Part shown: piece after piece, positions 38,781 to 46,230 of the stretch
How positions within the stretch are numbered: the stretch's first letter is position 1
Layout: every line of letters starts with the position of its first letter
Translations under genes and position numbers: made by a program
Notes under the pieces: generated by a model
The model's input: the letters and a program-made list of their open reading frames with translations, nothing else
What the model was told of the DNA's origin: nothing
Database searches by the model: none
NCBI RefSeq assembly: GCF_001610875.1
Contig: NZ_CP011272.1
Location: 4,011,988-4,075,987, forward strand
Reading direction: 5' to 3'
Source of the DNA: Pirellula sp. SH-Sr6A
GTDB taxonomy: Bacteria > Planctomycetota > Planctomycetia > Pirellulales > Pirellulaceae
Length of the DNA: 64,000 nucleotides

Positions 38781-40223
38781 ATGACCAGCAACGAATCGAT
38801 ACACGATGCCCATGCCAAGTGGCTTCGGCGCCGATGGTTTCTCCAGGAATGTGGCGTCGGTTTGGGAGGGATCGCAGCTTCCAGTCTGCTGATGGGTGAA
38901 CCCGCCTCGGCGAGCCCGTCTCCGGGAGCAGCCACGGATCCCTTGGCTCCTCGCGCGCCCCATTTTGCGCCGAAGGCAAAACGTGTGATCTATATCTTCC
39001 AAGCGGGCGCTCCAAGCCATTTGGATATGTTCGATTACAAACCGGAGCTTGCCAAGCGAAATGGCCAGCTTCCACCTGCTGATTTGTTGAAGGGGTACCG
39101 GGCTGCGTTTATCAATCCAAATTCAGCGTTGCTTGGTCCCAAATTCTCGTTTTCCAAACATGGTAAATGCGGGATGGAGCTGAGCGAGGTTTTGCCTCAC
39201 ACCGCGAAGATCGCGGACGATATTTGTTTGATTCGTTCCATGCAAACCGATGCCGTGAATCATGCCCCGGCGCAGATCATGATGAACACCGGCTCGCAGC
39301 AATTCGGCCGCCCCAGCTTCGGTGCTTGGACCCTGTATGGACTGGGGAGCGAGTCGAAGGATCTGCCGGGATTCGTGGTGCTGACGAGTGCGAAAGGAAC
39401 AAGCGGTGGTGCCAGCAACTATGGCTGCGGGTTTTTACCGACCGTATATGGTGGCATCCCGTTGCGAAACGCCGGAGACCCCGTGCTCTTTTTGTCCAAC
39501 CCGAAGGGCATTGACCAAGAGACGCAGCGTGCTTCGCTCGATGCGATGCAGCAACTGAATCAGTTAGCCCATCAGCAGTTTGGTGATCCCGAAGTGGAGG
39601 CTCGCATACAGAGCTACGAGCTGGCATATCGATTGCAGACGAGTGCACCCGAGTTGATGGACCTGCAGAGTGAATCGGCCGCGACTTTGGAGCGTTATGG
39701 CATCAAGGATACGTCCAAAGCGAATTTCGCGCGCAACTGTTTGCTCGCACGTCGCTTGATCGAGCGTGGGGTACGATTTGTTCAATTGTTTCACGAGGCT
39801 TGGGATCAGCATGGTGGGCTAACGGCCGGGGTGAAGCAAAACTCGCTCGAGACAGATCAAGCCAGCGCGGCCTTGGTGCAGGATCTCAAGGATCGAGGGT
39901 TGCTCGAGGACACGATTGTTATTTGGGGAGGGGAGTTTGGGAGAACGCCGATGGTACAAGGAGGAAACGATGGTCGGGACCACCATAATCGTTCCTTTAG
40001 CATGTGGTTAGCAGGGGGCGGGATCAAGCCGGGGTGTGTGTATGGAACGACGGATGAGCTTGGTTTCAATGTCGCCGAAAACCCGGTGCATGTGCATGAT
40101 CTCAATGCCACGTTGCTTCATTTGCTGGGATTCGACCACACCAAATTGATCTACCGCTTTCAAGGCCGCGACTATCGATTAACTGACGTGCATGGTACCG
40201 TCGTAAACGGCATCCTGGCGTAG
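38781..40223 (+). CDS. DUF1501 protein with Tat-type signal
   Basis: The 480-residue protein begins with a twin-arginine-like signal ([20 protein letters not shown]), implying export in folded form. The body has the DUF1501 sulfatase/alkaline-phosphatase-like landmarks [20 protein letters not shown] near the start, [17 protein letters not shown] in the middle and [19 protein letters not shown], then [19 protein letters not shown], which in the superfamily holds metal-binding residues. Always found near PSCyt1/DUF1549/DUF1553 proteins in planctomycetes; here it follows by eight bases and should be co-transcribed. Substrate unknown. Confidence 0.94.
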   Translation: MTSNESIHDAHAKWLRRRWFLQECGVGLGGIAASSLLMGEPASASPSPGAATDPLAPRAPHFAPKAKRVIYIFQAGAPSHLDMFDYKPELAKRNGQLPPADLLKGYRAAFINPNSALLGPKFSFSKHGKCGMELSEVLPHTAKIADDICLIRSMQTDAVNHAPAQIMMNTGSQQFGRPSFGAWTLYGLGSESKDLPGFVVLTSAKGTSGGASNYGCGFLPTVYGGIPLRNAGDPVLFLSNPKGIDQETQRASLDAMQQLNQLAHQQFGDPEVEARIQSYELAYRLQTSAPELMDLQSESAATLERYGIKDTSKANFARNCLLARRLIERGVRFVQLFHEAWDQHGGLTAGVKQNSLETDQASAALVQDLKDRGLLEDTIVIWGGEFGRTPMVQGGNDGRDHHNRSFSMWLAGGGIKPGCVYGTTDELGFNVAENPVHVHDLNATLLHLLGFDHTKLIYRFQGRDYRLTDVHGTVVNGILA

Positions 40224-40337
40224 TTCCTCATCCCAGCTAATGAAGTACTGGAGCTTGTTAGGGCTCGTGCAAGCGACCAATGCAACTTCCTCATTTTCGC
40301 TCGTAAAGGACGGCCGCCCGAGTCGCGTGGGGTTTTT

Positions 40338-40421
40338 AACCACGGACGACACGGAATACACGGAAAGGGAGCATCGAATTTGTGTAGCCATCTTTCCGTG
40401 TGTTCCGTGTGTTCAGTGGTT
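40338..40421. repeat. Long inverted repeat of the CACGGA type
   Basis: The arm 40338-40367 (AACCACGGACGACACGGAAT then ACACGGAAAG) pairs with 40392-40421, with about 26 of 30 positions complementary by eye, around a 24-base loop. It is a palindromic intergenic element, probably non-autonomous and mobile. The rest of 40224-40563 holds no gene that I can support. Confidence 0.75.
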
Positions 40422-40563
40422 CTTAGACCACCAGAACCCAGCCGATGGACGCTACAAACGCGAACCGCGGCAACGCGCCACATCTTCATTCCCCAATCCG
40501 GTTGCAACATTTCTCGTGTGCGGCGTGTCGACCGATACGGAATGATACAATCGCTTGACCGGT

Positions 40564-41018
40564 CGAGCACGAGCACCGCTTCACTGAGCAGGAGCACGAC
40601 GAAGAGCCAGAGCCGGCGGATGCACTCAAGGTCTCCATCCACTGGCATTGGACGGTCCATCGTCCCTCACTCGACGGGAGCGATCCTTTTCGTTCTCAGG
40701 TTGGAGATCAGTTGCGCGCAAAGGCGCTAAGGCGCAATGCTGTGGATTGAATGCTTTGCGTCCTTGCGCCTTGGCGAGAGACCTTCTTGTATGTCGAATC
40801 GGAGTCAGCCGCGCGAGGGACTTGTTCGTTATTCAGGTCTTGCCTGGAGAGCAATGATTGCAGCGCAACATCAGAAATCGTAGAATTCTCTGATGAAATT
40901 GTGACAGAGGTCGAGCATTGGTCTCGAAGAACCCAAAAACAAATTAAGAACACTGCATTTGTCCGAAGGGCTCGATCGTCCAGCTCTGGCGTGCGTCGAG
41001 CTGACCCCTCGCCCATCG
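40564..41018 (+). repeat. 0.45-kb direct repeat, copy 1
   Basis: Matches 44657-45113 over its whole length, about 90% identical by eye and without gaps from 40592 to about 40935 at a constant offset of 4099. It contains the GAGCACGAGCACC word, the CGCC-type hairpin at 40718-40775 and an end segment with GGCGTGCGTCGAGCTGACCC. No credible gene lies in it. The two copies bracket a block of six small genes. Confidence 0.93.
40718..40775. repeat. GGCGC-type hairpin repeat
   Basis: GCAAAGGCGCTAAGGCGCAA (40718-40737) is nearly complementary to TTGCGTCCTTGCGCCTTGGC (40756-40775). The same element recurs at 44817-44874, and in a variant form at 45789-45858 and inside the RAYT-flanking hairpins. Confidence 0.8.
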
Positions 41019-41043
41019 TTGAATGCTTGAAGGCTTGCGAAGA

Positions 41044-41451
41044 ATGACCTCACAATACGCATACTTTCAGGTGACAGGATGTGGAGATCCAGGAGTCGTT
41101 ACAAAAGCGGTGGGGATCGATCCGTCGAGTTGTAACTCCTCAGCAGAAATCAATCCGAAAACAAAATGCCCGTGGGGTGTCATGAAATGGCGTTTGGACA
41201 GCGGCGAACCTGACGATGCTTCTGTCCAACAGCATGTTGATTCAATATTGCTTTGGCTTAACCGACGACCAAGTGCTGTAAAAGAGCTTTGCGACGAATA
41301 TGATTTGACTTTGCATATTTGCTGCCGGGCATCGGATACCTTTGGAATGCATTTAACGCGTGACCAAACTCGGCTATTAGGTCAACTCGGAATCGCGATT
41401 GACTATGATGGGTATGTCGACGATCGTAAGACGATCGAATGTGAACTATGA
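41044..41451 (+). CDS. DUF4279-like small protein
   Basis: 135 residues from ATG 41044. The order of features fits DUF4279: a first strand (YFQVTGCGDPGVV), VGIDPSSCNSSAEI, a Trp-containing strand (WGVMKWRLDSG), the helical VQQHVDSILLWLNRR, then a Cys-containing strand (LTLHICCRASD) and the final LLGQLGIAIDYDGYV. DUF4279 proteins are small and of unknown function, frequent in bacterial accessory regions, and some are suspected immunity proteins. Only a weak ribosome site. First gene inside the block bracketed by the 0.45-kb repeats. Confidence 0.72.
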   Translation: MTSQYAYFQVTGCGDPGVVTKAVGIDPSSCNSSAEINPKTKCPWGVMKWRLDSGEPDDASVQQHVDSILLWLNRRPSAVKELCDEYDLTLHICCRASDTFGMHLTRDQTRLLGQLGIAIDYDGYVDDRKTIECEL

Positions 41452-41553
41452 ATGGACGAACCATCCATTGCATCGAAATGGCAGATCTACCATCAGGACT
41501 TTTAGAAACTTTACTCGCCTCCACTCAATGAATGGTGGGGTTCTGAGTACAAG

Positions 41554-41949
41554 ATGATGTCGAAGCAAACACGTTTTGTCAGTGTCGAAGTGGTAATCCG
41601 GACAAACGCCGATTGCCAGGATTGGGTCGCATGGTTTGAACGTTTGGACAACTGCGTCACAATGATGTCGGGCGAGAACCACGAATCGTTCGTGTACTTC
41701 GCGCCATTACCCTCGAGTGATGCAAACCAGACAATTCGCAGATTGTGTCAAGAGATTAACGAATTGCCTGAAAACGTTCGTCGCCAATGGGCTGACGCGG
41801 AACAAAGAGAGTTTTTCATCGGATACCATGCCGGCGAAGCCCCGCCTTGCTTTACTGAACATATCGACTCTGATACTTTGGAATTGGTGTGTCAAAACGG
41901 CGCTAGCATTCGTATCGGTCTATACTCGACACCGAACGAAGATGAGTGA
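41554..41949 (+). CDS. Hypothetical small acidic protein
   Basis: 131 residues (a second ATG at 41557). The protein is acidic, alpha/beta in look, with a strand-like start (RFVSVEVVIRTNADCQDWVAWF), a helix (TIRRLCQEINELPENVRRQW) and a C-terminal strand pair ending in SIRIGLYSTPNEDE. I do not recognise the family. No signal or membrane segment. Typical of accessory cassette genes. Confidence 0.55.
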   Translation: MMSKQTRFVSVEVVIRTNADCQDWVAWFERLDNCVTMMSGENHESFVYFAPLPSSDANQTIRRLCQEINELPENVRRQWADAEQREFFIGYHAGEAPPCFTEHIDSDTLELVCQNGASIRIGLYSTPNEDE

Positions 41950-42096
41950 CTCGGCTTTGCGACGTCAACGCAATATGAAACGCAGGACAAAAAAATGGCC
42001 CCGAATTGCCGATGGGGCGTTTCCTCAATTCAAAGCCTCTTGGCGGCAACCGGGTGACTTTGGTTGTTCCTAGAAAAAGACTGCTAGAACCCTGCA

Positions 42097-42501
42097 ATGT
42101 TGAATAACTCTACATGGCTAGCGACTGCTTGCTCAGGGTTGCTTGGATTGGTGGTGTTAACTGCCGCCCAATTGGTTATCCCTCAAGCAATATGGTGGAC
42201 GTTTGCGGTTTCCATCATTCTGATGCTGGTCATTTGGAAATTCGCTGCTCGAAGCTATCTTGGACGTGTTTGGAATACAAACATGACAGCTGATGAGATT
42301 AAAACGGCTAAACCATTTGCATTCGTGTGGCTTGCGTTGTACTTCCTTGGTGCCACTGGATTCGTTGTGTTGGTCGTCTTGAGTGGATACTATCAATACC
42401 CGATCCCCTCAGGAATTCTCATCACACTTATTGCGGCTTGGTTCATCAAGACTGAGATCTGGGCGCTTTGCCTCGTCCGCGCTACGACGACAACACATTA
42501 A
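42097..42501 (+). CDS. Small four-helix membrane protein, unknown
   Basis: 134 residues from ATG 42097, with hydrophobic segments at about 8-28, 31-47, 77-99 and 103-124. The loop between the second and third helix is polar (SYLGRVWNTNMTADEIKTAK). No family recognised. An attC-like hairpin site begins 36 bases after its stop. The sequence is visibly A/T-richer than the core genes of the window. Confidence 0.6.
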   Translation: MLNNSTWLATACSGLLGLVVLTAAQLVIPQAIWWTFAVSIILMLVIWKFAARSYLGRVWNTNMTADEIKTAKPFAFVWLALYFLGATGFVVLVVLSGYYQYPIPSGILITLIAAWFIKTEIWALCLVRATTTTH

Positions 42502-42536
42502 CAATCGATTACCCTATGATACACTCGACGAGTAAT

Positions 42537-42613
42537 GAATTGCAGCCAAGTGCTCGATCAACCGTATTGGCTTGCGTCGAGTCTACTGCTCGCACTGGCT
42601 GAATTCGGACGTT
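42537..42613 (+). other. attC-like recombination site 1 (imperfect hairpin with bulged bases)
   Basis: The left arm GAATTGCAGCCAAGTGC (42537-42553) pairs with the right arm GCACTGGCTGAATTC (42592-42606). Fifteen bases pair once two unpaired bases on the left arm, the G at 42542 and one A at 42548/42549, are left out. Extrahelical bases on one arm are the mark by which integron integrases choose a strand. The right arm is followed by GGACGTTC, similar to the CGTT core seen after sites 2-4. The central part (TGCTCGATCAACC ... TTGGCTTGCGTCGAG) also resembles the ends of the 0.45-kb repeats. Confidence 0.55.
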
Positions 42614-42640
42614 CTATCACGTACGTGAATTGGAAATTTG

Positions 42641-43147
42641 ATGAGACTCACGATGAAGCAGCTGTTTATCGGCATCGCGAGCATCGCTGGCCTGATGGCC
42701 GCACTCATGCGTGGTTATCAATTGTTCGGTTCACGCGGTATGTGGTTGTTCTCTGTTTTCGCAGTTGCAGCGTTGATTCTTGCCTTCTTTCTCATTCGAC
42801 GATGGAATAAAGCGCGTTTCGTCGGTATCAGCATTGTCTGCTTGCCGTTGATTCCGATTACTTTTCCGAAAATGGTAATGACCGATTTCGATCATATGTC
42901 CTACGTCGGCAACAAAGAGCGATCAGCAGCCACACTAAATCGGATACTTGCGGCAGACTCTCGATTCTACAACGTTTCTGCCAGCTATGAGGCTCCGGCA
43001 AATCGTAAGGGACAATGGCTTGTCGTAACTGGAATCGTAGCATCGACCCGTGATCTCGAATCGCTTCGTGAGATCGTGGACCGTGCTGACGATTGGCGTG
43101 TGGAATGGAGCGTATTGGTTTCCGAGGAATCAAAGGTGAAATCGTAA
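42641..43147 (+). CDS. Small membrane protein with C-terminal soluble domain, cassette gene
   Basis: 168 residues from ATG 42641 (ATG 42653 is an alternative). Three hydrophobic segments (KQLFIGIASIAGLMAALMRG; MWLFSVFAVAALILAFFLI; VGISIVCLPLIPITFP) precede a soluble domain of about 85 residues whose end (WLVVTGIVASTRDLESLREI) looks like a BON/dodecin-type beta-alpha unit, without firm assignment. Its TAA stop forms the first bases (TAAC) of attC-like site 2, the arrangement normal for integron cassettes. Confidence 0.65.
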   Translation: MRLTMKQLFIGIASIAGLMAALMRGYQLFGSRGMWLFSVFAVAALILAFFLIRRWNKARFVGISIVCLPLIPITFPKMVMTDFDHMSYVGNKERSAATLNRILAADSRFYNVSASYEAPANRKGQWLVVTGIVASTRDLESLREIVDRADDWRVEWSVLVSEESKVKS

Positions 43148-43238
43148 CAGAGCCAGACGTTGCACACGGACCCGCGGGCTGCGCGGTTTGGTTAGATCAA
43201 AGTCGTTCGCCCCGGCCCGGCGAACGGGACCGTTACCC
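43145..43238 (+). other. attC-like recombination site 2
   Basis: Begins with TAAC (43145-43148, overlapping the preceding stop codon) and ends with CCGTTACCC (43230-43238), so the termini are complementary. Inside, GTTGCACACGGACCCGCGG is loosely complementary to CCCCGGCCCGGCGAACGGGAC. Two smaller hairpins (CCGCG/CGCGG and GTTCGCC/GGCGAAC) lie within. The next gene starts ten bases later. The layout matches cassette attC sites, although the right core GTTACCC departs from the GTTRRRY consensus. Confidence 0.5.
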
Positions 43239-43247
43239 GAAATAGCC

Positions 43248-43637
43248 ATGCGCAAACTGTTTCTCGTTTTCCTCGACTACGTACAAACCGGACGCCGGTT
43301 GCGGCACTGCGCAGTGTGTGATTCTCGTTACAACGACGCAAAGCGACTTGTCGAAGGATCAACAGGCGCTCTGATTTGCGCCGCATGCATTCAGCGATTT
43401 ACACCAGCACATGGTGTCGACCTAAACCTCAATTTGGTAACGAATCGCTTCATCCAACAAGCCGAGGATGAAAACCCATATCGACCGCCTGCGATCGAAT
43501 CCGGTACCGTACAACGCCTACTTTGTGATGAACAAACCTCCTCTCATATCACTTCGCGTGGTAAAATGAGGGCAGCTGTTTGTGCGGACTGCCTAGAGCA
43601 TTCAATTAAACGGATCAAAGAGCACACACTCGGTTGA
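43248..43637 (+). CDS. Small protein with ClpX-type zinc finger, cassette gene
   Basis: 129 residues from ATG 43248. An N-terminal zinc-ribbon-like module has CAVC (21-24) and CAAC spaced by about 20 residues around RLVEGSTGALI, the pattern of the C4 finger at the N-terminus of ClpX. A second Cys pair (CADC) occurs late in the protein. There is no AAA+ domain. Role unknown; possibly protein or nucleic-acid binding. It lies exactly between attC-like sites 2 and 3, and its TGA stop starts site 3. Confidence 0.65.
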   Translation: MRKLFLVFLDYVQTGRRLRHCAVCDSRYNDAKRLVEGSTGALICAACIQRFTPAHGVDLNLNLVTNRFIQQAEDENPYRPPAIESGTVQRLLCDEQTSSHITSRGKMRAAVCADCLEHSIKRIKEHTLG

Positions 43638-43720
43638 CAATCACATGCACCGGAGTCGCGGGTCGGTTGCTTTTTCAAATCAGCATCACTCACCGCGACT
43701 ACGGAGATGCCAACCGTTCG
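43635..43720 (+). other. attC-like recombination site 3
   Basis: Starts with TGAC at the stop codon of the preceding gene. AGTCGCGG (43654-43661) is perfectly complementary to CCGCGACT (43693-43700); outside it, CATGCACCGG partly pairs with ACGGAGATGC with unpaired bases on one side. It ends with AACCGTTCG (43712-43720). The next gene starts 16 bases later. A 31-base loop separates the inner arms. Confidence 0.55.
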
Positions 43721-43735
43721 TCCGGGGAAACCGCC

Positions 43736-44251
43736 ATGAACGAAAATGCCCAAGGCTTCGAAGTCGACACAATTTCGGAGCGATTGCCTGTTGCCCCGTG
43801 GATTTTGTGTTCCTTGACGACCTTGGCTGCAATACCTATTTGGTTTATCGGTTTCCTCACAATCGTCGACTTGATAAAGCCAATCGGCAGTCCAGCGGGA
43901 ATTCCCATTTATATGATGATGTGTCTTGTTGCAACTATCTTCGTCATACCACTCAATTCTTTCGCGATCGCACCACTTATCGCGAAGCTCGGATTTCCTT
44001 CAAACGGTCGATCGATTTCTATTCATATAGTCCTGGGATTCGTCGCATTAGTCGTGCTGTGGGTTTGGCCGTCTACGATCGGGCAATATCCATCGCTCGC
44101 ATGGACAGTCATTCCATTTTATCTTTCGATATTTTTATTGCCGCCCATACTCATTGGATCTCTCGTCTTTTCGATAAGCTACAACGCAAGAAACAGAGGA
44201 GTAATGGCGAACAAAGCGCTGCACCAAACGCGTGGATCGGTCGCCTCCTAG
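43736..44251 (+). CDS. Polytopic membrane protein, cassette gene with tail read into attC-like sequence
   Basis: 171 residues from ATG 43736. Four hydrophobic segments: PWILCSLTTLAAIPIWFIGF, IYMMMCLVATIFVIPLNSFA, IHIVLGFVALVVLWVWP, and WTVIPFYLSIFLLPPILIGS. The last 15 residues (MANKALHQTRGSVAS) are encoded by attC-like sequence, a read-through tail seen often in integron cassette proteins. Family unknown. Confidence 0.65.
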   Translation: MNENAQGFEVDTISERLPVAPWILCSLTTLAAIPIWFIGFLTIVDLIKPIGSPAGIPIYMMMCLVATIFVIPLNSFAIAPLIAKLGFPSNGRSISIHIVLGFVALVVLWVWPSTIGQYPSLAWTVIPFYLSIFLLPPILIGSLVFSISYNARNRGVMANKALHQTRGSVAS

Positions 44252-44296
44252 TAGAAAACTTTTCTTGCTCCCGCTCAGTGATCGGGGTCGTTCAAG
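44206..44296 (+). other. attC-like half site 4 (weak)
   Basis: The left half (GCGAACAAAGCGCTGCACCA, 44207-44226) is typical of the left arm of cassette recombination sites, and GGTCGTTC (44286-44293) resembles the right core of sites 1 and 3. The arms pair poorly by eye, so the site may be degenerate. Confidence 0.35.
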
Positions 44297-44656
44297 CATT
44301 TACTCGCATTGGTCGTACTCGTTCGCAGTGAAACGGTGCTGGTGCTCGTAATCGAACCGAGGCAAATACGGCAGAACCATTCTTCGACCGCGATCGGTTC
44401 GACGCCTCTCGCCTTGCGGTCGAATGCGTGGAATACTTTCCGATTGTTATTGGGGCATACTCGCTCTGCGTGTAGTTCGGCCCTTGAGTCGTTGCTGTCA
44501 TTTGGCAGATGCTTATTGCTTGAGGAGGCGTGAGTCCTGCGACGGAGCATTCGCTCAAATCTAACCTGGGAGAGTCGTTGCAGTGTTGACTCAAGTGGCG
44601 ATGAAATTCGACGGTGTACATGAAGCACAGTGTGAGTAAAATTGGATCGACAATTG
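44297..44656 (-). pseudogene. Possible frameshifted small gene with zinc-ribbon-like end
   Basis: On the minus strand one frame reads a hydrophobic start (RTVLVLAIVDPILLTLCFMY, from about 44677) and another frame continues with a plausible domain (CPNNNRKVFHAFDRKARGVE then VEEWFCRICLGSITSTSTV). The switch between them near 44490 suggests a single gene broken by a frameshift. The end runs into the GAGCACGAGCACC repeat word (44326-44349). Either half could also be chance. The stretch holds nothing else. Confidence 0.3.
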
Positions 44657-45113
44657 CGAGCACGAGCACCGTCCGCCGCGGACTGAGCGCGAGCACGACG
44701 AAGAGCCAGAGCAGGCGGACGCACTCAACGTCTCAGTCCACGGTCATTGGACGGTCTATCTTTCCTCACTCGACGGGAGCGATCCTTTTCGTTCTCAGGT
44801 TGGAGATCAGTTGCTCGCAAAGGCGCTAAGGCGCAATGCTGTGGCTTGAATGCTTTGCGTCCTTGCGCCTTGGCGAGAGACCTTCTTGTATGTCGAATCG
44901 GAGTCAGCCGTGCGAGGGACTTGTTCGCTATCCAGGTCTTGCCTGAAGAGCAATGATTGCAGCGCAACATCAGAAATCGTAGAATTCTCTGATGAAACCG
45001 TGACAGTGGTCGAGCATTGGTCTCGAAGAAACCAAAAAAATGAGAGCACAGCATTTAGCCGAAGTGCTCAATCGTCCGGCTCTGGCTTGCGTCGAGCTGA
45101 CCCCTCACCCATC
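44657..45113 (+). repeat. 0.45-kb direct repeat, copy 2
   Basis: Second copy of 40564-41018, same orientation. It differs by scattered substitutions and a 6-base length difference near its left end. It contains the hairpin repeat at 44817-44874 and ends just before the gene at 45145. No gene was recognised within it. Confidence 0.93.
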
Positions 45114-45144
45114 GGTCAATAGTACCGTTCGTCAGGAGAAAAGT

Positions 45145-45462
45145 ATGAACGCCTATAGTCCCACCAGTCGGTACGATCGTCGTGCAGGCAACCGCTTAGG
45201 TTTGCTGGTCTTGCTTGTGGTCGCCAACCTATCCATCGCAATGGTGTACTACGTTCGGATTCCAATCGGTATGGATATGCGTCAGATGGTTGTTCCCGCT
45301 TTATCGGCGGCATCTGTACTGCTGTTCGCGTTCTCGTTGCTCTTCAGTGCGTGGCTTGCAGTGCGAACACCGACTTCTCGGCTTGTGACCGTCCTTGCGA
45401 TTGCAAACGGACTGCTTGCACTGGCTCAGCTATTGGTTTTCCAATCGTCATGGATTTCCTAA
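45145..45462 (+). CDS. Small three-helix membrane protein, unknown
   Basis: 105 residues from ATG 45145, which is set by AGGAG six bases upstream. A short polar N-terminus (SPTSRYDRRAGNR) precedes three hydrophobic helices at about 18-38, 49-72 and 78-98. No family recognised. A hairpin site (45466-45521) follows four bases after the stop, as with the cassette genes upstream. Confidence 0.65.
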   Translation: MNAYSPTSRYDRRAGNRLGLLVLLVVANLSIAMVYYVRIPIGMDMRQMVVPALSAASVLLFAFSLLFSAWLAVRTPTSRLVTVLAIANGLLALAQLLVFQSSWIS

Positions 45463-45465
45463 TAC

Positions 45466-45521
45466 GCAATGGCTGACGAACGCCACGTCCTTTCAGACGT
45501 TCTGGCATTCATGCGCATTGC
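45466..45521. other. Imperfect hairpin after the small membrane protein gene
   Basis: GCAATGGCTGACGAACGCCA (from 45466) is partly complementary to the stretch ending TGGCATTCATGCGCATTGC (to 45521), with inner arms GACGT and unpaired bases. It may be another degenerate attC-like site or a terminator without a T-run. The reverse copy of the GAGCACGAGCACC word follows at about 45527-45554. Confidence 0.4.
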
Positions 45522-45788
45522 GCGCGCTCAGTGAAACGGTGCTCGTGCTCGAACCCAGGCAACCATGACAGGCTACTTGTTTGATCATGAACGACGTAAT
45601 GTTTGTCGTCTTTCGATCGAGCCCGTCGCCTAGTCTTTTGGTGCGTCATTTTCACGGGATGGGAGTCATCGCCATGCTCGGGATCAATGACGGAGTGGAG
45701 CACACTGGATCGTTTTATAATCCAAGGACGATTACGAGCACGATCGCCACGATGCCGAGTACGGAGGAATGCCAGAGGAAATAAATCC

Positions 45789-45858
45789 CGCGCGCCAAGG
45801 CGCCAAGGCGCAAGAAAGACGCAAAGGCGAGAGGACCGAGCTTGGCGCCTTGGCGTGG
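45789..45858. repeat. GGCGCC-rich inverted repeat
   Basis: CGCGCCAAGGCGCCAAGGCG (from 45789) pairs with CTTGGCGCCTTGGCGTGG (45841-45858). Same family as the hairpins at 40718 and 44817. 45522-45788 otherwise holds repeat words and no supported gene. Confidence 0.75.
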
Positions 45859-45885
45859 GACATTCGTGTTTATCCAAGTGGTTTG

Positions 45886-46230
45886 ATGCTTGTGATGGCA
45901 CGAGAATTCGGCATGAATTGGCTATCAACAGTTTGGGTTATTCCCGTGAGAGTGGGGGCGGTACATTTTGGGCTAACGGGATTCTCAACCTTTGCCGCCA
46001 ATGGGAATTGTAGTTTCGCACGAACTCTTGTCATAATCTTTTTCGTTGGCGATCCCGTGGTCCTCGCCGACGTTGATCGGCAGCGTTACAGGGTTGGTTT
46101 GTACAGATGCTGCTACGTAGTTGGTATGGGACCCGACGACAACCTATATCATACATCGGAGGATATGTTGCCAAGCATTGTCGGCGCGATGCGCGGAACG
46201 GTTAACTTTCTTCAGGAGTTCGACTCATGA
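45886..46230 (+). CDS. Doubtful small ORF, unknown
   Basis: The frame is open from 45769, but its first 30 codons are the GGCGCC repeat, so I start at ATG 45886 (114 residues). The second half (LADVDRQRYRVGLYRCCYVV ... SIVGAMRGTVNFLQEF) looks protein-like. Its TGA overlaps the next start as ATGA, but that gene has its own AGGAG site. It may be a decayed gene or chance. Confidence 0.3.
   Translation: MLVMAREFGMNWLSTVWVIPVRVGAVHFGLTGFSTFAANGNCSFARTLVIIFFVGDPVVLADVDRQRYRVGLYRCCYVVGMGPDDNLYHTSEDMLPSIVGAMRGTVNFLQEFDS

Noticed and set aside
41942-42096. Terminator or attC-like site after the 41554-41949 gene
   Set aside because: GGCCCC...GGGGC can pair (about 41996-42018), but the stem is only five bases, there is no T-run, and the CGTT core is missing, so I could not class it.
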